A stretch of 48,565 nt of DNA from Desulfobacteraceae bacterium. GTDB taxonomy: Bacteria; Desulfobacterota; Desulfobacteria; Desulfobacterales; Desulfosarcinaceae. The notes under the pieces were generated by a model. The model saw nothing but the letters and a program-made list of their open reading frames with translations. It was not told where the DNA came from and did not search any database. The stretch is from the NCBI GenBank assembly GCA_024230435.1, contig JAAERL010000202.1, forward strand, positions 1-48,565. Reading direction: 5' to 3'. Positions 16,636 through 25,295 of the stretch are shown here, piece after piece (position 1 is the stretch's first letter; each line of letters opens with the position of its first letter). A program made the translations under genes and the position numbers.

Positions 16636-17577
16636 TTATTTTATTTGATAAAAAATCGATTTTAAGTGCCGTTTGGGCACAAAGCGTGGACATACGCCCG
16701 ATAATGACTCTGTTGAGCCAATAAGTAAGTATCCTCCAGGATTCAGACAGCCCGCAATTTTGTCAAATAATTTTTTCCGGTCTTCCAGTGTAAAATAAAT
16801 AGCCACATTACGGCATAGAACAATATCAAATTTTCCTAATCTGGCGATTGGATCCATTAAGTTAAACTTGCTAAAAGAGGCCATACTTCGAATTTCATCC
16901 TTGATTTTCCAGTTTGAACCTATGGGCGTAAAATACCGCTGAAGCTTTTCGAGCGCTAAACCCCGTTCTATTTCAAATTTATTATAAAGGCCGTAACTGG
17001 CCTGCTTAATTGCCGCATCCGATAAATCCGTACCGATCAACTGAATATTAAATTTGTTCGGGCTGATCATCAATTCTTTCAGCACGATGGCTATGCTGTA
17101 AATCTCTTGCCCGGTAGAACAGGCGGCACTCCAGATCCGCAGAGGTGTAGGAGCGGAATGCTGACCGCTTTTTGTATTTTTGTCTATTACTTCCGGAATA
17201 ATTTTCTGTTTTAATAATTCAAACGGATTGCTGTCTCTGAAGAACAATGTTTCATTTGTAGTGATAGCATCAATGATTTTTTTTTCAATCGTTTTGCTTT
17301 TGTCCGCTTTTGCTTTGTGGTACAGTTCACTGAAATTTTTACATTTTTCTGAATCCAACATCCTGTTGAACCTTGTTTCCAACAAGTATGCCTTGCCAGG
17401 TTCGATATGAATTCCCGAAATGCTATAAATATAGGTCGATAGCAGATTTATTTCCTGAGGAGTAATTTTTACGCTCTTTTTGAAGCCAATATTCGATCTG
17501 CTATTCATTGGTTTTGCAGAACTTGTTAAAGAAGCCGTTGGACCGGAAGCCGGTTTGCCGGAAAGCAAAGCGCTCAT
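16636..17577 (-). CDS. cheR: Chemoreceptor methyltransferase CheR
   Basis: 313 residues. It transfers methyl groups from SAM to receptor glutamates. The N-terminal helical CheR domain includes NETLFFRDSNPFELL. The SAM-binding domain includes IWSAACSTGQEIYSIAI, IGTDLSDAAIKQASYGLYN, FDIVLCRNVAIYF and GGYLLIGSTESLSG. The first ~35 residues are Ser/Ala-rich and look disordered, longer than typical. It overlaps cheB by 4 bases. No receptor gene is present in the window. Confidence 0.95.
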   Translation of the reverse strand: MSALLSGKPASGPTASLTSSAKPMNSRSNIGFKKSVKITPQEINLLSTYIYSISGIHIEPGKAYLLETRFNRMLDSEKCKNFSELYHKAKADKSKTIEKKIIDAITTNETLFFRDSNPFELLKQKIIPEVIDKNTKSGQHSAPTPLRIWSAACSTGQEIYSIAIVLKELMISPNKFNIQLIGTDLSDAAIKQASYGLYNKFEIERGLALEKLQRYFTPIGSNWKIKDEIRSMASFSKFNLMDPIARLGKFDIVLCRNVAIYFTLEDRKKLFDKIAGCLNPGGYLLIGSTESLSGVCPRFVPKRHLKSIFYQIK

Positions 17578-18743
17578 GATAGACGCCTTTCCATCACTTT
17601 CGATGACGGCCTAACTGCGGAAGTTAATTGTGAATCCGCTGGGAAAACTGTTTTTATTATCGTATCGGCGATTCTATCCAGGGGTGATACAACGTTTACG
17701 ATATTTAATTCAATTGGTGCTTTAGGCATGCCAAAGACAACACAGGAGGGCTCGTCTTGAGCGATGATAAAAGCACCATTATTTTTCATCATCTGTAAAC
17801 CCGAGGTTCCGTCAGAGCCCATGCCGGTCATGATAACGCCTGTGGCCCGGCCGACAAAGTGTTCGGCAATGGATCGAAATAGATAGTCGGCAGATGGCTT
17901 ACAGCTGTTTTCCGGTGGATGATCGGTAATTCTGATCACTCTTTGGCGCCCGTCTGCTCCTGCTATTACTTTCATTTGTTTGCCTCCGGGCGCAATATAA
18001 ACAATATTAGGTTTTAAAGGCTCTCCATCGGTTGCTTCCCGAACATCAAGCGCGCATTTACTATTTAGGCTTTTGGCCAGAGAGTTTGTAAAAATTGGCG
18101 GCATGTGCTGAACGATGACAATAGGCACTCCGATAGTTGCAGGTAATCTGGGCAATACTTTTGCCAGGGCGTTTGGGCCGCCTGTGGAAATGCCGATAGC
18201 GACGATCGAAGCTTTGCCGGACCATTTTTCCGAATCGATAGTCTGAGTGGGCGTTATCTTTTTTTTCGAGGGCGAAGCTTTGCCGGTAACTTTTCTTTTT
18301 CTACCTGAAATTTTTTGTATATCACGGCTTAATGAGAACGCCTTTATCACGGGGGCCAGGGCTTTTTTAATGGTTTCCGTGTTTTCAGCCATGTTTGCAC
18401 CGGATTGAGGCTTTGGAATAAAATCGAAAGCCCCAAGCTCGAGCGCCCGCATCGTCATGGTCCCTCCCTCATAGGTAAGGGTGCTGAGCATAATGGCGCC
18501 AACATCCAATGCTTCCCGGTTCAGATGCTCCAAAACTTCAATGCCGTTCATTTCAGGCATCTCAATATCCAAGGTCAGCAAGTCCGGCTTCAAGGTTCTA
18601 ATTTTATGTAACGCTGCTACTCCGTTGTGCGCTGTCCCGACAACCTCAACACCCGGCAGTTGTGACACTACATCCTTGACTATTTTGCGATATACAACCG
18701 TATCGTCTACAACTAAAATCCTGAGTGCCTTGGAGCTGTTCAT
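17574..18743 (-). CDS. cheB: Chemoreceptor methylesterase/deamidase CheB
   Basis: 389 residues. The N-terminal receiver has VVDDT and phospho-acceptor Asp59 (LLTLDIEMPEMNG), and a basic linker (GRKRKVTGKASPSKKK) follows. The C-terminal esterase has the catalytic triad Ser186 (AIGISTGGPNAL), His213 (VIVQHMPPIF) and Asp311 (MTGMGSDGTSG). All catalytic residues are present, so it should reverse CheR methylation under CheA control. It lies 74 bases after cheW and overlaps cheR. Confidence 0.96.
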   Translation of the reverse strand: MNSSKALRILVVDDTVVYRKIVKDVVSQLPGVEVVGTAHNGVAALHKIRTLKPDLLTLDIEMPEMNGIEVLEHLNREALDVGAIMLSTLTYEGGTMTMRALELGAFDFIPKPQSGANMAENTETIKKALAPVIKAFSLSRDIQKISGRKRKVTGKASPSKKKITPTQTIDSEKWSGKASIVAIGISTGGPNALAKVLPRLPATIGVPIVIVQHMPPIFTNSLAKSLNSKCALDVREATDGEPLKPNIVYIAPGGKQMKVIAGADGRQRVIRITDHPPENSCKPSADYLFRSIAEHFVGRATGVIMTGMGSDGTSGLQMMKNNGAFIIAQDEPSCVVFGMPKAPIELNIVNVVSPLDRIADTIIKTVFPADSQLTSAVRPSSKVMERRLS

Positions 18744-18817
18744 GGAGTAATCTGTCCTTTAAAAAATTTCTCTAATTGCGTTTGAAGATTGGGCGAATCC
18801 GTTTTATCAATCCTTTT

Positions 18818-19264
18818 TTATGAATCTTCCGACAAGACCCGGTCAACATCAAGGATGCCTATAAGCCGATCTTTTGTTTTAAAAACCCCTTTAAAATAAA
18901 CACCTTGTACCCCGCAGATATTTGCGGGAGGTTTTTCCACTTTATCCCATTCGGCTTCAACAACATCGCTGATGCGTGAGACGATAAGCCCAATATATTC
19001 ATTGTCGGAATTAACAATAATGTTTCGAGTGGTATCGGAAAGTATGTCGTTATTGAGCCCGAGTTTTTTCCCCAAATCAATAACGGTAACGATTTGACCT
19101 CGCAAGTTGAGTATGCCGATCACATAGCTTGGCGCTTGCGGAACCTTGGTCATATCCATGAGTTTGTTTATTTCCTGGACTTTCAAAATATCCATACCGC
19201 AAAGGGCTTGGCCGACATAAAAAGTTGCTAGTTCAACAATTCGGGTAGAGGTTTGCATGCCCAT
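18818..19264 (-). CDS. cheW: Chemotaxis coupling protein CheW
   Basis: 148 residues forming a single CheW domain: LATFYVGQALCGMDILKVQEI, the conserved VIGILNLRGQIVTVIDL, and an IVNSDNEYIGLIVSRISDVVE strand. It bridges receptors and CheA. It lies 32 bases after cheA with a purine-rich ribosome site. It shares the CheW fold with the two CheW-like domains of the neighbouring CheA. Confidence 0.95.
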   Translation of the reverse strand: MGMQTSTRIVELATFYVGQALCGMDILKVQEINKLMDMTKVPQAPSYVIGILNLRGQIVTVIDLGKKLGLNNDILSDTTRNIIVNSDNEYIGLIVSRISDVVEAEWDKVEKPPANICGVQGVYFKGVFKTKDRLIGILDVDRVLSEDS

Positions 19265-19296
19265 TAAAAGTCTCCTTAATCAAACAACTGTAGTGC

Positions 19297-22200
19297 TTAA
19301 GCCGCTTTTAAAAAGTTGATGATACTTTTCATTAATTTTTCACGATCCAGTTTTATTTGATAATCATCGATTCCAGCGTTTTTGCCTTTGGCGATATCTT
19401 CCTCTCCGGCGAGAGTCGTTAATGCGATTACCGGCAGGTGAGCAAAAAGCGGGCTTTGTTTTATTTTTGTAGTCAATGTAAAGCCGTCCATGTTCGGCAT
19501 TTCAATGTCAGTGACTACTAACGAGATCTGGTCGGCATGTTCCTGGAGCAGATCCCATGCAACCACGCCGTCTTCAGCTTCCAAAACAGTAAAACCTTCT
19601 TGTTCAATGGACCCTTTAACCTGGTTGCGGAAAAATGTAGAGTCTTCGGCAAACAGAATCGTAGTTTCAGTTTTTATTTGTTTTTCTTCAGGTTTTTCCT
19701 CAAACCATTGCGGATTCGAAATTTTCACTATTTCGTGGATATCAACCATCAATGTTGTATTGTTATCTATGATTGTCGATCCCATAATTCCTGTCTGTTT
19801 AAGTGTGCTGCCATCGATTTCTATGCCTGTATCAAGTGCATCCACCGGCCCCATTGCAAGCAGGCCCACTTCGCGTCCAGTGACCTTGAAAACAATAACC
19901 AAAAGATTATCTGAATCTGTCAGTGGTTTAACATCGGCTACTTCATCTATGCTAAACAACGGTAAACTGCCGCCCCGATACTTGATTACCCGCTTGCCGC
20001 CAACATTTTCAATATCGGAGCGTTTGATCTTTTCAATACGTTCGACCAAATTCAATGGCGCAGAAAATTGCTCATCCTCGGCGCTGCGGAATAAAAGCAT
20101 GGCTTGGCGGTCGTGTTTAGCGCGAACGGCAAGTTTTTCGTCTTGAGCAACTTCGGCTGCTCTGACAGTATTTTCCATGGAAATCAAACCGGCCATATGG
20201 GCAAGATTAGAAACGTCTAAAATTAACGCCACGCGGCCGTCTCCCATGATTGTCGCACCTGCATAGCCTTTGCATTTCTTTAAATCCCTTCCCAGAGGTT
20301 TAACTACAATTTCTTCTGAGTCCTGCAGGTCATCAACAACAAGTCCGTATTTCATGGTGCCTGTTGAAACGACAACGATATTTAAAGCGCTTGCCGAGTG
20401 ATAGCGCCGGTCTTGCACCGTATTGCGGTCTTCTGAATTAATCGGTTCGTCCGGAACCGTGCTTAGATCTTCTTCCGGTGGCGCCATGGGGCTTTTCTTC
20501 GAACGTCTGTCCGTTAATGCATTGCGGCGGTTTTTTTTGCAGTCACCTGATTCTATATCAAAATAGAGCGATTCCACGCCAATGACATCAGATAACCTGA
20601 TCAGGGGCAACAAATTGCCCCGCAATCGCACTACATCCGCATCGCCGACACGTTCAATCCTGGTTCGGACTTGATCGGCCGGTATTCGCAGCAATTCTTC
20701 CAGGTTGACTTGAGGTATGGCATAGCGCTCGCCGCCTGTAAGTATGATTTGGCATGGAATAATAGCCAATGTTAACGGAAGCTTTATTCTGAAGGTGGAT
20801 CCTTTGCCAAGCTCCGAATCTATATCAATAATACCGCCAAGTTGATCTAGGTTGGTTTTGACAACATCCATTCCGACGCCGCGGCCCGATACATCCGTTA
20901 TTTTTTCCGCCGTAGAAAAACCCGGTAAAAAGATAAGATTGATTTTTTCGCGCGATGACATCACCTTGGCTTGATCCTCGGTTATTAATCCCTTATCTAT
21001 AGCTTTATTGGCCAGAACATTGCCGTCAAGTCCTTTGCCATCGTCTGTGATTTCAATATTAACTTGACCGGCTTCGTGGTAGGCCTTCAGGAAAATCTGA
21101 CCTTCGGGAGTTTTTCCTGCCTTTTGGCGCACCTGCGGCAGCTCGATGCCATGGTCAACGGAGTTGCGGACTAAATGGGTAAGAGGATCGCCAATAGCCT
21201 CAATAATGGTTTTGTCAAGTTCAACCTCTTTGCCTTCTAAAACAAGATCGACCTTTTTGCCCATGGTTTGGGACATATCACGGACGACTCTGGGAAATTT
21301 GTTGAAAACATTACCAATGGACTGCATGCGGGTAAGCATTATGGCTTCCTGCAGTTCAGAAGTAATTAAGTCAATTCGCTGGCCGGCGATTTCGGAGCCT
21401 CGCAGGTCATTTGAACTCATGGATTGCAATAACTGATTGCGGCTTAAGACCAATTCACCGGCAAGTGTCATCAATTGATCCAGAAGGCTCACGTGAACAC
21501 GAAGGCTGGTTTCGTGTTCAAACTTGGCTTGTTTTTTGCCCGCGCTTTTGTCTGCGGATTTATCCTGGCTACTTATTGACAGGCTTGTTTGTTGATCAAC
21601 TTGATTTGTCATGGCTATATTCATTTGGGGCGATGTTTCTTCTTGAAAGGTCATTTCCGGCGGTTGAGTTATTTCTTCGAATTCTACTGGTTCTAAATTA
21701 GTTTCCAGCGGTATTTGGTTCTGTGTTATCTGTTGTGCGGATGGCGCTGGCTCACTAACGGGCAAGTTGCTTGTATCGACAAAATCGCCATTGAGAAAAT
21801 ACAGGCTGTGATCCTTTCTAAGCTCTAAAATTTGATCTTCGGTTACTTCAAATAAAATGCTGATATCGGTTGGTTTTAAAATTGTGCAAAATAGAAAAAA
21901 TGCTGTCCGGGTATCCGGTGTCCAATGTGCATCCATATCCGAAGAATCTGGAAGGCTAATGTTGGTGCTGATAATGGAGCCGGTTTGCTCCATTTCTTCC
22001 AGTATTGATTGAAAAGTCTTTTCTTGTGATAATACGTCTTCATTTATCCTGATTTTTACAAAATATATGTGTTTGGATTGTTTAAAGTAAGGAGTAATTT
22101 GATCAAAGGTGATATTCAGGACTTCATTTTCACCCGGAAACGTCAAGGCAAGCGTGTCGTGTTGAGCGCCGGGAACATCGGCCTTGCCGGTGGCGACTTG

Positions 22201-22671
22201 GCTTTGCCTGGGCTCTGAGGTTTCAATATATTCTTGCTTATCTGCAGGGGCGGATTCTTCAGAAACTTGCTGTTTAGTTTTGATTTCGTTTTTTAAAACT
22301 GTTTGTAACTCTTGCACATGAGAGTCTATGTCTATCTCATTGCTATTAAGGACATCATCTAATAGCTCTTTAAGCTTATCGGCCGCCTTAAGCAGGGGAT
22401 TTATATTACCGGAGACAGGTATCATCTCACGGCTGCGTATTTTTCCGAGTATGTTTTCCATCTCATGGGTGAGATCTTTAATATTCGTCAAACCCATAAA
22501 ACCAGCGCCGCCTTTAATTGAATGAGCGGCCCGGTAGACCTTGTTTACCAAGTCTTCATTAATATCAGCGCCATCATTTTCTATTGCCAGAATATCATTT
22601 TCGATATCGTTAAGATGCTCTAGAGATTCCTCTAAATACATTTGCAGGGTTTCGTCTTCTTGAATGGGCAT
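19297..22671 (-). CDS. cheA: Hybrid chemotaxis histidine kinase CheA with two CheW-like domains and a C-terminal receiver
   Basis: 1124 residues, much longer than classical CheA. Order: Hpt domain with phospho-acceptor His50 (YRAAHSIKGGAGFMG); a regulatory middle region (about 170-300, ITFDQITPYFKQSKHIYFV); a Gln/Glu-rich linker; dimerisation helices (VSLLDQLMTLAGELVLSRNQ); kinase core with N box HLVRNSVDHGIE (about 497), DDGKGLD and GRGVGMDVV; CheW-like domain 1 (IIPCQIILTGGERYAIPQV); a charged linker; a second CheW-like region (about 860-985); and a C-terminal receiver with Asp near 1054 (LVVTDIEMPNMDG). The receiver makes this a hybrid kinase, possibly with internal phosphate flow. It is flanked by cheW and a receiver-STAS gene. 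Confidence 0.95.
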   Translation of the reverse strand: MPIQEDETLQMYLEESLEHLNDIENDILAIENDGADINEDLVNKVYRAAHSIKGGAGFMGLTNIKDLTHEMENILGKIRSREMIPVSGNINPLLKAADKLKELLDDVLNSNEIDIDSHVQELQTVLKNEIKTKQQVSEESAPADKQEYIETSEPRQSQVATGKADVPGAQHDTLALTFPGENEVLNITFDQITPYFKQSKHIYFVKIRINEDVLSQEKTFQSILEEMEQTGSIISTNISLPDSSDMDAHWTPDTRTAFFLFCTILKPTDISILFEVTEDQILELRKDHSLYFLNGDFVDTSNLPVSEPAPSAQQITQNQIPLETNLEPVEFEEITQPPEMTFQEETSPQMNIAMTNQVDQQTSLSISSQDKSADKSAGKKQAKFEHETSLRVHVSLLDQLMTLAGELVLSRNQLLQSMSSNDLRGSEIAGQRIDLITSELQEAIMLTRMQSIGNVFNKFPRVVRDMSQTMGKKVDLVLEGKEVELDKTIIEAIGDPLTHLVRNSVDHGIELPQVRQKAGKTPEGQIFLKAYHEAGQVNIEITDDGKGLDGNVLANKAIDKGLITEDQAKVMSSREKINLIFLPGFSTAEKITDVSGRGVGMDVVKTNLDQLGGIIDIDSELGKGSTFRIKLPLTLAIIPCQIILTGGERYAIPQVNLEELLRIPADQVRTRIERVGDADVVRLRGNLLPLIRLSDVIGVESLYFDIESGDCKKNRRNALTDRRSKKSPMAPPEEDLSTVPDEPINSEDRNTVQDRRYHSASALNIVVVSTGTMKYGLVVDDLQDSEEIVVKPLGRDLKKCKGYAGATIMGDGRVALILDVSNLAHMAGLISMENTVRAAEVAQDEKLAVRAKHDRQAMLLFRSAEDEQFSAPLNLVERIEKIKRSDIENVGGKRVIKYRGGSLPLFSIDEVADVKPLTDSDNLLVIVFKVTGREVGLLAMGPVDALDTGIEIDGSTLKQTGIMGSTIIDNNTTLMVDIHEIVKISNPQWFEEKPEEKQIKTETTILFAEDSTFFRNQVKGSIEQEGFTVLEAEDGVVAWDLLQEHADQISLVVTDIEMPNMDGFTLTTKIKQSPLFAHLPVIALTTLAGEEDIAKGKNAGIDDYQIKLDREKLMKSIINFLKAA

Positions 22672-23031
22672 TTACAGCACCCCTCTATAAGCGTTGTAAT
22701 GGTTTTTCAGATATTATTTAGTGTTTGCTTTCTTGTTATAATTAAGAGCACCACCCCATTATTTGTGAATCGCCTTGAATGCAAAACCGCTTAAAAAAAA
22801 CAATTTTTAAACATATATCCGCAGCTACCTGGAAAACTTTAGAATTATTTAATTTGGAAATGGTGAAACAACAAAGAAAGGCAGAACCTTGAGCCGGGTT
22901 TTTAAAGAGCTGGCCAAAGGTCTGTTTGAGTAAGGACTTTTTATAGAATAATTTAAAGGTAAGCAGGGCTTTTATAGTAATAGCCAGTGATATTAAAACG
23001 TTATATTTTTTGACAAAAATCGCCTAAGCCC
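22672..23031. other. Intergenic region upstream of cheA
   Basis: AT-rich, without a recognisable gene. It contains one copy of the dispersed repeat (23000-23028) directly behind the receiver-STAS gene. The cheA promoter should lie near 22690-22850, but no convincing box pair was found. Confidence 0.4.
23000..23028 (+). repeat. Dispersed intergenic repeat, copy A
   Basis: GTTATATTTTTTGACAAAAA followed by TCGCCTAAG. It matches copies B (30546-30573), C (33941-33970) and D (38488-38520) in the pattern G(G/T)TATATT, a spacer of 11-16 bases, then AATCGCCTAA. It lies just downstream of the stop codon of the minus-strand gene ending at 23032. Confidence 0.6.
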
Positions 23032-23784
23032 CTAAAAGGACGTCAATGCCTGTTCGACTGTTTTTAATGTTTCGACAGAACCGGTTTCTTTGAAACCTTT
23101 CAGGGACTCTCTTTGAGAATCTGTTGCCACTAACCTGATGATCATTTTTGACCGTTCCAGCAAATTGATCAGAGAATTGAGCATTTGGATAACGTTCATG
23201 TTTAGATCGGCTACGGCGCTGACATCAATGATAAATTTTTTGGCGCCGGCGCTGCTCAATTTGTCAATCTTGTTTTTGGCGGCATTTTCGGCTTTAACTG
23301 CAATGGAACGATTCACTTTTTTCGGCAGTGACATTACAACAATATCACCAGCAGCCGTAAAATAGTCTCCTTCTTTTTCACTATCGGCCTTTGCATGGGT
23401 TTCAATGCGGGGTTGCAGTTCAAGAATCTGTTTTACACGTTCGATCAACTGTTCTCCCTTGAATGGTTTGACGATATAGTCCCTAACCCCCATTTTTACA
23501 ATTGCCATTACGTTGTCTTTTCCGGACTCGGCGGTCAGCATGATAACGGGGATATTTTTCAGGTCATTTTCCTCTTTTAATCTGGTAAGCATTTCAATGC
23601 CCGTCATAACAGGCATGGTAATATCCAGAACGATGAGGTCCGGCTTGACTTTCGTTGCTAAGTCAAGACCCTCTACGCCATTTTGAGCTTCAAACAATTC
23701 GCATTTAAAAGGACTGAATGCTTTTTTTACAATCATTCTAATGGTGCGACTATCATCGACAGTTAAGATTTTATTTGCCGTCAT
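23032..23784 (-). CDS. Response regulator with receiver and STAS-like domains
   Basis: 250 residues. Receiver domain (1-120) with VDDSRT, phospho-acceptor Asp54 (LIVLDITMPVMTG), switch Thr (IMLTAESG) and Lys (YIVKPFKG). A linker is followed by a STAS-like domain (145-250): GDIVVMSLPKKVNRSIAV, then KKFIIDVSAVADLNMNVIQML. In anti-sigma-factor antagonists the equivalent loop is Asp-Ser-Ser/Thr-Gly with a phosphorylatable Ser/Thr; here it reads DLNMN, so phospho-switching by an RsbW-like kinase is unlikely. It probably couples phosphorylation by CheA to a binding partner (inference). It is separated from cheA by 360 bases, so it may have its own promoter. Confidence 0.88.
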   Translation of the reverse strand: MTANKILTVDDSRTIRMIVKKAFSPFKCELFEAQNGVEGLDLATKVKPDLIVLDITMPVMTGIEMLTRLKEENDLKNIPVIMLTAESGKDNVMAIVKMGVRDYIVKPFKGEQLIERVKQILELQPRIETHAKADSEKEGDYFTAAGDIVVMSLPKKVNRSIAVKAENAAKNKIDKLSSAGAKKFIIDVSAVADLNMNVIQMLNSLINLLERSKMIIRLVATDSQRESLKGFKETGSVETLKTVEQALTSF

Positions 23785-24090
23785 AACGACACTCCCCCCA
23801 AATGTTGGTATTCAGGATGTATGAAAAATATCGGCTTATTAGCTGTGTACTTTAGTCCTAATACTAAAATCTGGCAACCTGATATCCCGGATACCGGATA
23901 AAAAGCGGAAAATTAGGTGGCTGTCCATTGGCGCAAAAGGTCCATTTGCGATCAGCTCAATAGGTTGCCGTGGCGTCAGGTGCTTGGAAGTTGCATTTTC
24001 CATGGCCCTAAGAATCGCCAATATCATGTTTGTCCGGATAGCTCAGAAACGATTCAACCCCGCCTATTTATGGAACGAACATTGTTACTT
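23785..24090. other. Intergenic region between the receiver-STAS and HD-domain genes
   Basis: No supported gene. A minus-strand open frame of 62 codons (23839-24027) has no ribosome site or family match. An inverted repeat TTTAGT-CCTAAT-ACTAAA (23851-23868) lies 67 bases upstream of the receiver-STAS start and could be an operator. Confidence 0.35.
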
Positions 24091-24639
24091 TCAATATAAA
24101 AGCTCTTTCCACCAGCTATCCGGCTCACAAGCCAATAGCGCATCGGCGATTTGCAATCCAAGATCGGTTTTCAATCGCTCCTTGATATGCGGAATCCATG
24201 TTTGCGGTTTTTGATAACCTGCGGCATCGAGCATTTTTAAATCTGCGATCAAAGCCAACTGGTCGGCATCGTGGGCCAGTTTGGCTTCAAGCGTTTCGGA
24301 TTTATTGAATTCAGTCAGCAGCCCTTTGATGTTGTCGCCAAAGGGTAATTTGCCGGTTGCGTCTTCGATGGCTTGCGATTCGTTGGCGGATACATATTTT
24401 TTCTGTAAATAGTCGAGATCTCCCATGCGCGCTTCCGGCAAATCATGAATCATGCACATGGCCAGAAGACGCCCGGCGTTTACCTGCGGCTTTAACTCAG
24501 ACATGATAAAGGCTATAAAACCTGTTGAATAGACATGTTCGGCCACACTTTCACGGCCGGCTCCTATGAACCGGTAACCATTTCGGTATACATGTTTTAG
24601 TGAACAGCCTTCCAATACGATCTGTGCGATTTTTTGCAT
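24091..24639 (-). CDS. HD-domain hydrolase (YfbR/HDDC2-like)
   Basis: 182 residues with HD-superfamily metal ligands: SVAEHVYSTGF (His), CMIHDLPEARMGD (His-Asp) and LAHDADQLALI (Asp). This fold and length match the YfbR/HDDC2-type 5'-deoxynucleotidases, which remove phosphate from dNMPs; the substrate here is inferred only from family. Its ATG follows the stop of the frameshifted helix-turn-helix gene by 2 bases, so the two are probably cotranscribed. Confidence 0.85.
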   Translation of the reverse strand: MQKIAQIVLEGCSLKHVYRNGYRFIGAGRESVAEHVYSTGFIAFIMSELKPQVNAGRLLAMCMIHDLPEARMGDLDYLQKKYVSANESQAIEDATGKLPFGDNIKGLLTEFNKSETLEAKLAHDADQLALIADLKMLDAAGYQKPQTWIPHIKERLKTDLGLQIADALLACEPDSWWKELLY

Positions 24640-24641
24640 AA

Positions 24642-24886
24642 TTAAGTGCTCCGTATTTTATTAGTTAAACGCAGACAGGCCGCGTCTTTTCCACCTTCAA
24701 AGCGCATCTTAGGCAGCGGCAGATTCCGCCATTTGCGATTTTTGATATAGCGCTTAACGACAGATAACTGACTCCAAGCTGCCGGGACAATACAGTATGG
24801 CTTTGATCAGGCAACACGTTTTTAATATAATTTTTTGAAATGTCCGGCAAATTCTTTGCTGATTTTTTTGGCAGGTATATTTGCAT
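24642..24886 (-). pseudogene. Frameshifted small helix-turn-helix protein gene
   Basis: Read from an ATG at 24886, one frame gives LPDQSHTVLSRQLGVSYL, the first part of a helix-turn-helix. From about 24770 the sensible protein continues in the next frame as VVKRYIKNRKWRNLPLPK, then MRFEGGKDAACLRLTN, stopping at 24642, 2 bases before the HD-domain gene. One missing base between about 24755 and 24775 would explain the break. Joined, it is a compact DNA-binding protein of about 80 residues. It is either a real decaying gene or an assembly error. The family is not identified. Confidence 0.55.
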
Positions 24887-25295
24887 CCTTTATGCCCTTT
24901 ATGCCCTTGTACTTGACAGCCGGTGTTTGCTTGTATACTCTGCTATACATGTAAAATAGAGTAATTTATTATTGTTCCAATAGGTTAACTTATTTGGTGG
25001 TAACTTCTCAATAAACCATGGCAGTAAATATATTTTCAAAATTCAGAACCAGCAATATCAATAGGTTACAATTAGGAAACACATAAAAATACCCCATACC
25101 GCCAGGACTTTTTGAGAACTTACATTTGCCGCTGCGCAACCGAATTTTCAGAAAACAAGGTTATCACAGATAGGGTTATCATCCACAGACACAAAAACTC
25201 ATCTTTACACTTGAATTCATAAATATGGTATACAGACAAAAAAACAACGGCGCACAGCGTTGTAAAATCAATTAGGGTTAGGAGAAGATAGGTAC
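24887..25295. other. Intergenic region upstream of the tol operon
   Basis: It holds divergent regulatory space between the helix-turn-helix/HD pair and tolQ. A possible promoter lies at 24913-24939. A minus-strand open frame (25120-25392) overlaps the tolQ start and is not convincing. The tolQ ribosome site TAGGAG lies at 25278-25283. Confidence 0.4.
24913..24939 (+). promoter_or_regulatory. Candidate sigma-70 promoter with overlapping inverted repeat
   Basis: TTGACA (24913-24918) and TATACT (24934-24939) are 15 bases apart, shorter than the ideal 17. The -10 box overlaps an inverted repeat GTATA-CTCTGC-TATAC (24933-24948). This could be an operator for the adjacent helix-turn-helix protein. 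It would give tolQ a leader of about 350 bases. Confidence 0.3.

Noticed and set aside
23839-24027. 62-codon minus-strand open frame
   Set aside because: No ribosome site, no recognised domain, and it overlaps likely regulatory DNA.
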